NCBI RefSeq assembly: GCF_965363235.1
Contig: NC_134847.1
Location: 60,792,439-60,856,438 of the forward strand
Source: Mytilus galloprovincialis
Taxonomy: Eukaryota; Mollusca; Bivalvia; Mytilida; Mytilidae
Direction: 5' to 3'
DNA length: 64,000 nucleotides
Part shown: positions 49,347 to 61,380 of the stretch, in pieces
Layout: each line of letters opens with the position of its first letter
Position numbering within the stretch: position 1 is the stretch's first letter
The notes under the pieces: model-generated
The model's database searches: none
What the model saw: only the letters and a program-made list of their open reading frames with translations
Told to the model about the DNA's origin: nothing
Program-made: the position numbers and the translations under genes

Positions 49347-50109
49347 ATTTGCTCTAATACGTTTAATAAAATGTTCTACGCAACGTCATATTGAAAACAG
49401 GGAACATATTTTACTCTCAATAGATTTGCTGTTGTAATTCTATATCTTGCGTTGTACTTCATACATGCAAATAAAGTATTAGCCTTATTTTGTTTCATCT
49501 ACATTTGTATAACGTAGCATTTCTCCGTTTTTGGACAAAAAAGTAATCAATTTGCAAATCAATCCGTTTTCCGCCTCTCATTTTATAAGTGTTTGCAAGT
49601 TGCGAAAAGAAATGTGGACACTATCATGTACTATATATAGTAATTATTCCGTCTACTCACCGCTATAACCAAGCACTGTAGTACAACAATATATTACGCT
49701 GACGCGAAATGACATTTTTCGATAATCGAAAGCTGTACTAAAGGAAAATGACTGTCAAACACATGAGAGATTACGCTAACTATGTAACCAGGTTTATTGT
49801 TGGATTTTCCACATAAGGGTTTGTCTGTGCTAAGTCAGGAATATGATAGTTGGTTTTTCATTCTTCTGATGTGTTGAAATGATAAAGGACCTTCATGACC
49901 TATGTAATGTAAAGTAAAAATGTATAAATCGAAATGCATATGTTTCCCCTATTTAAAATAATTTGTTCATCTATGTGAAGGTTTATCACGTTTGGGTTTA
50001 AATTGAACGATGAATATTGAAATGGAGATTACTTTTATCTCAATAATTGTTTTACAATATATGAAAATACATATATCAACAGAGATAATATTCAATTATA
50101 TTCCTGTAC
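49347..50109. other. Upstream flank of lectin-like paralogue B
   Basis: No exon seen. An R5-like block (gtcaggaatatgatagttgg) lies at about 49833-49900. A TATATATAG on the minus strand near 49630 could be a promoter element, but it is about 290 bp from the ATG. Confidence 0.3.
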
Positions 50110-51395
50110 TAATGCATTAAAATTGAAACTGGCAGATATGAAGGTATAGATGTAAATGAAAGATTCTGTTTTAATTGTAGAAAAAATGATTTGAATATAA
50201 TTGAAGATGAAAAACATATTTTGTTAGAATGCCCAGAATATGCAGATTTGCGAACGATATTTTTTAACATTGTATGTAATATAGAAAGTAGTTTTAGTAA
50301 GTCAAGGAATGAAGAAAAGTTTTTATTTATGTTTTATGGTGATAGAGTTTGTTATTTTACAGCCAAAATCTGCCATGAAGTACTTTTTAAGAGAAAGTGT
50401 ATTTTATACTCGTAATAAGTGTTTATAATGTTGTTTGTTTTCTTTTGTATAATTGTTTTTAATAGTATGGTGTTTTATGCTAAGATAACTAATTTTATTT
50501 GCGAATTGAAAATTAAGCGGAATAAAATAATTTAAGACAGCAGAGAAGATAATTCTGTTTTAATTGGTTATTACTAACCGACTTAATAAAAGAGTGAGCT
50601 ATTAATACTGTAAATGTATTGTGTCTCTAGTCTGGTCAAAGGGTCAGAGTGTCCTACTTATTTAAACGATAAATTGTTGAAATTAGATAACATGTTTTCA
50701 CGTGCAGAGAAATTACACTTATGACCAATGCATGATTTGATATCATCTTTCTTATTGGTCAATGATCTTGCGGGTCAGTACGAGTTCACGTGTAAGTGTA
50801 TTGTGGTCACTTCCTTTTATCATCAGCATTTGATGTGTTAACTTGTGATTCTTATCAAACAATTTTTTCAAAATTCCCACCCACATACCGCCCTTAATGT
50901 TATCTTTTGAAGTAGATATGTATATATGTTTATTTATGGGGCAGATTTTTCTCCCCACCTTTGCTATTCTTTGTCATTTATTCAATTGACATGATATTAG
51001 TTGATGTAATTTCGTATTAATTATGTATTATTATTTCATATTAAATATGAACTTTTATGTCAAATGTTTTATTTGCAAAATGTATTTTTTGCATTTTATG
51101 ATTAATAAATGACCTTTTTTCGTCAGTTTAGTTTTATATCATATAGCAAATCAAGCTCAGACTCTGGCATGTGTATACATAGTATGTTTATGGTATCTAG
51201 CTGTCTGTCTTAAATATTGATATATGTAATAGATGTAATATAAATGTATTTTAATCTGTGTTTTTACAGTCTCTCATAACTCTTTTTAGAGTGGCTCTTT
51301 TATAAGTTGTTAATATTATATTGTGTTGTATATCAAATGTTTTAAAGAGGTGAGACTCTAATAAATTATTTGTTTGTTGTTTGTTTGTTTGTTTG
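50110..51395 (+). pseudogene. LINE 3' end (RT C-terminal Cys/His segment and tail)
   Basis: The translation gives GRYEGIDVNERFCFNC, then IIEDEKHILLECPEYADLR and FFNIVCN, ending at a TAA at 50415. C-x2-C, then EDE-x-H-x(3)-C-P-x-Y-x(2)-LR is the C-terminal motif of many non-LTR reverse transcriptases. The following AT-rich sequence, ending in taataaatta and a (TTTG)n tract at 51360-51395, fits a 3' tail. Truncated at its 5' end, as usual for LINE copies. Confidence 0.65.
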
Positions 51396-54300
51396 CATAA
51401 TGTGTAAATTGCATGTCCAATATAATCAATCCTGTTGTAATGCGATGAAGTAAAAAAGATAAATAGTCAGATGTTTTCATTATCGTTACAATTATTCAGC
51501 TTGTATTAAATAACAAGTTTGTTCAAAAATCTAAATTGTTCGTTGCTGGACAAAATTTTATATCACGTGAATTTTTAATCTAATGGACATCAATCCCAAA
51601 TATTTAATTCAATCTGTATTATTAAAATGAAAATATCCAATTATAGATTTTTCCAATCCGAAGCGCTTGAACACTCATATAAAAAATTGAAAACCGACGG
51701 TGTTTTAGTACCTCAATAACGTACATGACCAACAGGCCTAAATGAATAACCAAATCTTGTAAGACAGGCTTCTTATGCGACTTAATTACATCAATTCTTT
51801 TCTAAATAGATTTATTTCTGTTAATACAGAAAGAATTTTGAAAATTATTCAAACTTTACTTAAGCCCTTCAAAATATAAATTCTAGCCAGAGGTGTAATA
51901 CAACCATTGTTAGTCTTTATTAAATTTGCACTTTTCAAAATATTGTGCAGAATTTATCTTTGTTTCAAATAAAGAAATATTTGGCATGAGTGAAGTTTAT
52001 TCCTGTCCAATACTTTAGAAAACATTTCACATAACATTTCATTGCATATAAGAAAATAACCATCACTGGAAGTTAACCGATAAAATGTTCCCCCTTATTT
52101 AACCTGTGTACAAGCTTTAGCAACCATGTAACCTCAAGTTGCCAAATTATTCTATAGAAACCCCAAATGAAAGAATAATGTGTTTTGAAATACCCAAGAT
52201 ATAAATGTTTATGACCCCGACATATTTTACTGACATAACATGTCGGAAAAATTACCTACAACTGTCAAATTCAAGGGAATATTTTTTTCGACCTATTTTC
52301 GTGTTACGTACCAAGATTTAGTGGTATTACACCTAAACTAAATCGCTGGTATATTAAATGTATTCTTATGGTGCGCTGTTGTTTAAAAACTTTGATCGTG
52401 TTAGGTTTAATCATGTCTTATTTCGATACCTTTTAGTCTTTTGCCATTTGATGTAGGCTTTCCGTTTTGAATTCCCTTGGGGTTCGGTATTCTTGTTCAA
52501 TGAATGTTTTGTAACACAGTTTTTTTTTTCATTTTTTTTATTTTGTTAAACCATAGTTGATTTGTGTCGTATTCAGTCACTTTGAAAGTTACAAGAGCTC
52601 AAATTTGTATTGCCTTTGCTGTAGGGTGTCCAACCTGCTTTTTCTAAAGATAATACAAATAAGAAGTAATGTTTAACAGTTTCTTTACTATAAATGCCAA
52701 TGTGTATTATATGATCATGTTGTAAAAGATGACTCAATTTCTTCATATGAACTTTGGTATATGGTTGTCTTATTGGCTATCATTTCATATCTCCTTTTCC
52801 ATACTAACATATATTGTGTTTAAAGAAAATAAGATTATACTTTTTGAAATTTATAGAAAGAGCACATTTTTACTGGCTTTTATGTACATACATTGAAAAT
52901 ATCAGTTCTAAGTTTTATTAAATGTTTAATTTTTAACCGAAATGTATATCATTTCAATAAAATATGATTCCCCTTAACTATGAGTCGCATAGTTTTTTCT
53001 TCTGAGTACCGTCTTTGAGTAAACAAATAATTGCTTATATACAAAGTGTTATTACATTTACCTATTCCTCCTCTTTTAGCTTTTCGATACTGTTGTTTAA
53101 CGTTTCATCTTACAAATTTTGGCTTGTCTCTAACTCCAACATAAATAACTCATGTCACGGCTTCTGGATTTACAAATCTTCGCGAATCTATAAATAAAAA
53201 GAACAAAGAATGACGTCCATCCACCAGGTGAAAGCAGATTAACAATATCAGTGTACCGATAAACGATTTTATGACAGTCTATTACCAGAGATCATCACTA
53301 GATCGGATTGTATATGCTGCACCAGTACCGATGTATCTGAGTTACCATTATACTATAATTAATTTAACACATTAATCCATGAAATCTACCTTTCCCCTTC
53401 CAACAGTGCTTCTCGTGTTGCTTTTGGACATCTTGTATGCTTCCAACATAGTTTCTCGTGTTGATTTGGGCATCTGTTGTCAGGGTTCAATTCAGCACAC
53501 TATTATTCTTACATACTTTTGATTATTTAAACCTGTATGCTAATATTGCCCATGTGAAATTTTAAAATTGTTTGTATAACAATTGAACGACAAAAATATG
53601 TGACGTATAAAATTTTCTGACGTCAGACACGCGAATCAATGAATGTGTTTGTAGATAGATTTTTTGTGTTCTGTTAAATTGTTCTTTTTAAAATTGTTAC
53701 AGATGATGACTGCGGTACCCATATTTTGACTATTCTATTTATTATGTCTGTTTAGTTCACGCATCATTGCAAATATAACGGAATTGGATGAGACTGTCAA
53801 CAAAGTGAGAGGTTTAGCGCTATAAAACAAGGTTTAATCCACAATTTTCTACATTTGAAAATGCCTGTACCAAGTCAAGAATATGACAGTTCTTGTCCAT
53901 TCGTTATTGATGTGTTTTGTCATTTGATTTTGCCATGTGATTATGGACTTTCCGATTAGATTTTCCTCTGAGTTCAGTGTTTTTGTGATTATACTTTTTG
54001 TTTCATAATTTATATTAAATAGTTTTTTAATTTTAATTATCTTTTCTTTTCTAAAGATTTAAATTGCTATTTTAATATACCGTAATATAAAGACCCTTTG
54101 TCCAAAGGTTGATTACCGACAGAAACCGTGATAATTTAAACTTAGTACGCGTATATTATTCTTAACATGTATTAGCTTTTATAATTTTGCCGTTTGTGTT
54201 TGACATTTGAAAAACTTATGTTGATAATATTTTATGAAAATGCCTGTTATTTTTATTGCATCCAGTAACTCTATAAATCAAGAATGTTGATTTCACGAAT

Positions 54301-57300
54301 GTTTGTTTCATTACTATTATTGCAGACATAACTTGATACTAACCCTCGCTGAAGCATGTATCATTAAAAGCTATCATCTTTCTCCATAACATATTTACTC
54401 CGCCTATATGCTGTAATGAGATTAAAAATTCATACATCTTCCTACTGTCCAGGGTATTGATCTATCTCTGTCTGCATTATTACATCCAAAGTTAATAATA
54501 AAACCTCTTTTTGATGGATAAATAAAGGCAACAGTAGTATACCGCTGTTCAAAAATCGTAAATCTATGGACAAAAAACAAAATCGGGGAAACAAACTAAA
54601 ACTGAGGGAAACGCATTAAATATAAGAGGAGAACAACGACACAACATTCAAATGTAACACACATAGCAACGGACTAAGACAAAATCCGATGAGAATAACC
54701 AACATAACATCAAAACCAAATATATGAATTTGGGATAGAAAAGTACCGTGACACGTCTTATAGTAATGTGAATGATAACATTAATAACGAAGACGAGATG
54801 TAAGCAATACTTAGTTAAATACCACAAAACACTAACCCCAAGCGAACAAACAAGGATATTTTCCTCTAAAGATGATCGAAAGTTTCTTTTATAGTAAAGA
54901 TATATTCGGTAACAAAAGAAATTATATAGAACGCTCCAAAATCCGTTAGGACTTTAATATATTATTTCTAAAATAAATGGTTTGGATCGGTATAATCGCA
55001 AGTTAAATAAACTCGTGAATAGAAAGTTTTCCGGGATAAGTTTATTACAAGATACAAATAAAACATAGGAGTAATAGAGAATGATCTGTTCTTCACATCT
55101 TAAGAAAAAGACGAAATAAAACTTATAGTAGTACTACCAAACTTCCAAAATTGCTGACAAAAAAAAACCACTAAAACTTCCAGATGGTATATATATATAA
55201 GGATTTCATACCAGTGAATGTTTCCAACTAAACGTTAAGTAAATACGTTTGAAATTCATATATTTCACATACATTCTTATATATTTTTTCTATATATATA
55301 ATACCTATTATACAAGCGATGAATGTTAATTCATTGTTGAATTGCAACACATAATTATTTATATCGAAAAGTTTCTTGAACAGAAAAAAACCCAAATCAA
55401 ACTAAGGTAATACTATCCGAATGTATTCCCGCTGTACGAATTATTTATACAGGAAGATTATAAATGGCGGTGAGGAAATTGAAACACAAGATAATGCATG
55501 CTTAAATCGCTATCAAACCAGGAAAATGCCCGTTACAAGTCAGAAATATGTGAGTTATTTTTCAAATTTTCGTTTCTTTCATAGCGCTTGATTTTGTCAG
55601 TTTCTTTATGGACTTTCCCTTTATAAATGAGATACAGATTGCAACTTAATTAATGCAAATAAACTCATCACAGTTACCAGGAATAAAATTTAATATTTAC
55701 GCCAGACGCACGTTTCGTCTACAAAAGACTCATCAGTGACACTCGAATCAAAAATATTATAAAAGGCCAAATAAAGTACGAAGTTGAAAAGCATTGAGGA
55801 CCAAAAATTCCTAAAAGTTTTGCAAAATAAACGTAGTTTTAAAACTATATGGACTGGAACAATTAACAACAGATAATTACGACATTTCAAATGAAAATTT
55901 GATTTTGACATTTGATTTTGACATTTGAACGAAAAAAACAAACTTTTAATATATTTTTTACATGTATTTAACTTATGTACTGCATCTTTTCCAGGCAAAG
56001 TTAACTGTAGACTGTTTTCGCTACTATGTTAAGTTTATGTTACTTGAATTTTTATTGGCTAACATCTTAAGCCAATGGTAGGCGAATTGTTCTGTTGACA
56101 TACTTGACGTCTGTTTAACGTAAAAGATGTCAAGGAGGGAGTTTGAATCTCGATTTTGGAAAAAAAAAGCAAAAAATTTAAAAAGGAAGTTGGAAGCTAA
56201 TTGCATGTGTGATCAGAAATAAAACAAAAGTATCAACAAAACTACCGAAATCCAAAGTAAATACAAAACCGACCATTAAACCTAAGGTCATCAAACGTTT
56301 GACCATATCAACCAATATAACTGATGGAAAACAAACAAAATATTCATGAATAAGCACAGCCTTTTTTCTGGAGGTTTAATCTTGATTTTGTATCTAGATA
56401 ATATCCCACTTGTATGACCATTGTTAATATTTCCGTTATATTTACAAAATTGTGCGAGCAACCCATGAAGACATTATTTGTGAACGGGATAATTATTTTG
56501 GGATTCACAACTCAAAACTGTGTTAACATACATAAAAGACATACACAACTGATAAACAAATGATAGCTCGATCTATTCAAATTTTTAAATCAAATTTGGC
56601 GAACAACACAGTTATTATCATTTCAGGGCCACCTCTGTTTCACATTATCTGCGCTTTTGATTTGATTTCCAAATTTTCAACCCTTTTTCCTTATATACCT
56701 TGTCATGTTTTAAGCAAAGATATAAAAAAAAAATAACACAATTGTTCCACGATTTATTATTCTATTTTCAGTTTGGAAAGTATATAAATACCGCATAATA
56801 GTCGGTAAACAATATTCACAAACTTAGCAATTACAATGTCAATGTCTTGTTACAGACAGCGGCTGTCGTACGTGGCATTAACGTTAATTATGAATTTGTA
56901 GCGCACATCTTTGTAAACAAACAGTATTATACGGTCGCCCACTTTGATTGATTCTATATAATTTCATCAATTAATTACTGTTGGCATTTCCCAGCTATAG
57001 CTCTTTTGTATTGAGGTCTTTGCAATCAGTAGTTGTCATTGTGAATGTTTATGTAAACCATGGCACGTGCGCCCTTATTTTCTAGCCATAATTCTAAATT
57101 TAAAGCGAGAAGCATGGAGTAAAAATATAAAATGTGGCAAAATAAAAAGAAATTTCATGGGGAGAAATGATAAATTTCCAATTTGTTGAAAATGTATTTG
57201 AGTTATTTTATTACCATATGTTATAATTTTCTTAACAGAAAATAGCGGTATAATAATATAAAATTTTGATTTCACTACAGTAAATTTCTCATCTTTCTAG

Positions 57301-60300
57301 CGACATTTTAACCATGTGAAAATATCTCAGAAGATCGTCTTTGTGACATTTCCAAAGTTTAACAATCTTCTTAGTCGCAAAGGATGGAGATATAGTAGGC
57401 GGAACTTACCTGTCCTCCATTCGTCAATTATCAATTCATACAGTTCCAACTATTTCAATTTAATGTTGACCTTTTCATGCTATGTTTATATTTCAACTCT
57501 TGTCGGAGTATATCAATCATTTTATATATCTACTAGTCATAAGAGGCTGATTTCAGATTCTCAATAAGTGTTGGTTATTTATAAAACTACCTGGAATAAG
57601 TTTAAATTTCTTCATTCTTGTACTGTGTGATTTTATTGTTCTTTATATATCTACATGCAGTAAGATTGGTTCTGCTAAGCTTGTTTGTATTTGTAATTGA
57701 TAATATAAATTGGTCCAGATATGAATACTTTTATTTAATAACGAAAATAAAACTTTAAAGATACGAAGTGCAAATAACTCGACTTAACAAAATAATGAAA
57801 CTGTAAATTCTCAAATATGTACATCAATACCAAAACTTGCGAAGAGAGATTCCTTCTCTCCTTGCTTTAAATTATCATTGCATTTAAAGCCAAACATAAA
57901 GCTGTCAATTCATAATGTTGTATTTTCATGCTGTGGACAAATTGTTATTCGTGGGGTATCAAGTAATATTTGAAACGGTGATCCACTAATCTAAGAGTGC
58001 ATTTCTTTCTAACACAAATGATGCAAACGGATAAGGGCGCACTTGTTTTGATCATTTGTTTCTAACTTACGTTTGCAAAGTTTACTTTAACTTTGACAAA
58101 CTATGCACTCGCTAAAAATGCGTCTACAGTTTTTCGTTCATCGTTTGCCAAATTTTATAGAAATATTCACATGGAAGATTTGAAACTGAGCATTTATTTT
58201 CTTTTTTTCCCTTCCGTTCTAATGGGATATTCTTGCAATTGTCTTATGTCTCTAAGTATATCCAATTAGAACAGAGACAACAAAAACATTAGAAAATACA
58301 TTCTCAGTTTCATACATTGAACGACAAAATTATTTTATTACTACCAGTGTGACGTCAAACGCGCTATTCTACATCAAATATAACGTTGATCTAACCATGA
58401 GTCTGTCAGGATAAGGATTCGGTCCCAGTACTTAAAATATTTTAATCCTTTATAGGTGCATTTTACATACAAAATAAAAATCGTATAATAAAAAAGCAAA
58501 CCGAGGTTGTTAAACTTGATGTATGCTTTTTGTGCTTCATTGTTCATTTCTATGTTTTTATAGTGATAACACAATGTTGACTGCTGTACCCCTATTTTTG
58601 ACATTTTCACCTTTACTCTCTGTTTATTTTGTTCACGTCAATATAATAAAATTTAATGTGATTGTCATGAGAGGTTTAGCTAGCTATTAAACCAGGTTCA
58701 GTCCATCATTTTCTGCATACGAAAATGTCTGTACCAAGTTAGGACTATGACTGTTGTTATCCATTCGTTTGATGTGCTTGAGTTTTTTTTTTTGTCGTTT
58801 GATTAGGGACTTTCCTTTTTAATTTTCCTCAAAGTTCAGTATTTTTGTGATTTTACTTATTTCTGTATGTGACTGTCACAAATCAGCAACCTGTAATTCA
58901 GCACATGATTGTCGTTTGTTTTATTATATCATATTTGTTTTTCGTGTATCAGTTTAAAGAGTTTTCTATTTTGATCAAACCACATCTTATTTCTATATTG
59001 ACAAATTCCTCATCTATTGTAGCGATATATAATTTCAGAACCACTGTCATACAAATAGTCTACCTTTCTGTTGGAATTTAATACCGTTATTGGTATTTTA
59101 CCGTTAGATGTAATTTATTGAAGAAATTTCGTAACCCAAAATTGCCAGATGCTAAATAAACATTATTGGTTTTTCAAATACATGCTTTGACTTCTAAAGA
59201 AATTAACAATCTGATCTAAAAGGATCAACAGAAGAAAAAATATCATACACTAATAACCAATTCTGTTTTATTAGTTCTCTTATCAGATAAAAGGTAATTG
59301 AGTATTTAAGAGCCACTTCCTTTATATAGGATATTGTAATCTTTTCATTTGATCTTGAAAAAAATATGTCAATGTCGTATGTGATATTTTTGGATTCAAT
59401 TATTTCTAAATCCCGAAATGATCAAATGCACAGTTTGCTTTTCAATCATCCAAATCGATAATTGACTGGCATTTATCATAGACGAGAAGCAAACGATACA
59501 AAATGGAACATCGAAAATAAACTGACAAGGTTCGGGCTAAAACAGATAAAAACAACAACAAACACACACTAGGAGGCAAACACAACATATAAAACTAAAG
59601 ACTGAGCAACACAAACCCCATATTACTAAAAACTTTTCACTTTTATCGTTCATCCTTTAAAATCCTTGTTTTTGCATAAAATTAAAAATACATTTTTTAA
59701 AGCGTGCCATTAGCCAATAATCAGATCAACTGTTGGTAGTTGTATTCGTGCGTTCGATCCCTCATTCAATAACCCTTTTACGTCAGTACGCTGTGCAGGT
59801 TAAAAAAGTTATACAGATAGATAGTTGTTGATGGGATATATCTAAATAAACAAGTTCTAAGGTCATTTAAACTAATACAAATACATTGTCTAGATATCTT
59901 CAACGGTTGACACTAGGAGTTAGCATTTACACTATGTGCGTAGCGCGCTTAATTAATAACTGATTTCACATTTTATATAAGGTAATTGCAGTAGAACTTG
60001 TGTAAAAAATATACATTGTCGTCTTCTGTATATAAAATAACGTATGTCGCCTTTTCAGATTTGACGGTTCCATGCTATAGTAAACATATTGGCTATTTTG
60101 ACATTCTTGTTTAATATAAGAACATGTGGTATGAATGCCAATGAGACAACTCTCTATTGAAGTAGAATTTGTAAAAAGTAAACCCGTACAGGTTAAAATA
60201 TTAAAAATTTGACATTTATTATAAAAAAAGTTTTACGTTTAATGTTCACTTTACAAAATAATAACTTATATCAAAGAAAGTGTTTACAAACCGAATGTCT

Positions 60301-60396
60301 TCAACCGTGGCTGTTATTTTCATATAGTTGATACTAAATACAAATAATTGTATAAAAAACAAGGATTATGGATTAAAGATATTTTCCTTCTATTAG
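51396..60396. other. Gene-poor stretch with dispersed repeats
   Basis: No convincing exon. Repeats seen: R5 at 52420-52510, 53850-53995 and 58715-58860; R3 at 54525-54760; a 355-bp-family piece (reverse) at 55655-55840; the retroelement tail at 59460-59620; R2 at 60117-60200. The segments 53580-53995 and 58320-58860 share ordered blocks over several hundred bp and are two copies of a larger element; part of it recurs at 61490-61600. Confidence 0.6.
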
Positions 60397-60603
60397 AATG
60401 CATCATTTCAGTAGTATCAGTTGCAGGAAACAAGTATTTGCATACAAACTCAACTCAGAGTACATTTGATCCTTTTCTTCGTTTGTCAAACACAGACAAA
60501 TTATTACAAGTTGCTGTAACTGACACTTCTCTATTAATTTGTAGAGAAACATTGGTATTTTATCATTGTCTTTCCGTGTCTAACTGTCCTACACGATATA
60601 ATG
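60397..60603 (+). CDS. Orphan candidate exon, PAN/apple-like
   Basis: A TTCCTTCTATTAG acceptor (or TCATTTCAG at 60411, giving a 60412 start) and a strong AATG/GTGAGT donor at 60603 bound an open phase-1-1 segment of 69 (or 64) codons. It encodes FDPFLRLSNTDKLLQVAVTD, then TSLLICRE, FYHCLSVSNC and PTRYN. The spacing F-x-L, TSL-x(2)-C, C-x(4)-NC-x(3)-YN recalls the first half of PAN/apple domains, but one expected cysteine is missing. I found no partner exon in the window, so it may be a stray exon or a chance frame. Confidence 0.35.
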
Positions 60604-61189
60604 GTGAGTATTGACAGAATTATTGAACATCATTCGACTATTATGTAAACAAGATCAAATATACAGCTTGAAATACTCTACTATCAGGGATAATGAAACC
60701 GATATCTATGTTTGTATCGTAATGAAATATATGTTGAAATCTCAAATTGATGTATGTTTTGTGATGTTTATTGCTGTTATAAATCTTTTAAAAGACATTT
60801 TCAATTAAGGAATATATCTCCCTCATCTATAACTCTGATTCCTTGTTTAGGTTAACGACCGACTTTGAATTTTTTGATTTTTGAATGTTTTATCAATCCT
60901 ATTTTTATCTTATTTTTGAGATATAGTTTTTCGAACGTGATATCATTTTTGTGCTGTTTCAGAAATTCAAATGTGACGTAATTTTTGTGCCTTTTCACCA
61001 CTTCGTATGTGACGTAATTTTTATGACTTTTTGCGTTGAGGCCTGGACTAAGTCGGTTGTGTCTATTTTCTGTGTTGGTCTTCAATGTATTATGTATTCG
61101 GGTTTTGTTTTCTGTAATTAGTTAAGACGTCAGTTTTATCATGTATATCTTTTATATTCATTTGATATAATAGCATAAATTGTTCTAAA

Positions 61190-61380
61190 TAATAAGGATG
61201 TTCTTATCACAAGCAGAAAACCCTACCCGTATTTGGCACAACCTTTTCAACTTTTGATCCTCAGTGCTGTACAACTTTGCACCTTTTTTGACTTTCGAAC
61301 TTTTATATCTGGACGTCACTGGTAAGTCTTGTGTGGACGAGGCGCGTTTTTGACGTATTGAATTTAAACCTGATGCCTTT
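61190..61380 (+). repeat. Decayed 355-bp-family fragment
   Basis: tgttcttatcacaagcag, cgtatttggcacaacctttt, gatcctcagtgct and gtggacgaggcgcgtt follow the monomer order with many changes. A shorter piece lies at 61885-61935. Confidence 0.6.

Noticed and set aside
50752..50958. 68-codon minus-strand frame
   Set aside because: It lies antisense in the AT-rich LINE tail and has no recognisable feature.
59700..59775. Possible tRNA-derived SINE head (gttcgatccc)
   Set aside because: The B-box-like string stands alone; the A box and acceptor stem are not recognisable.
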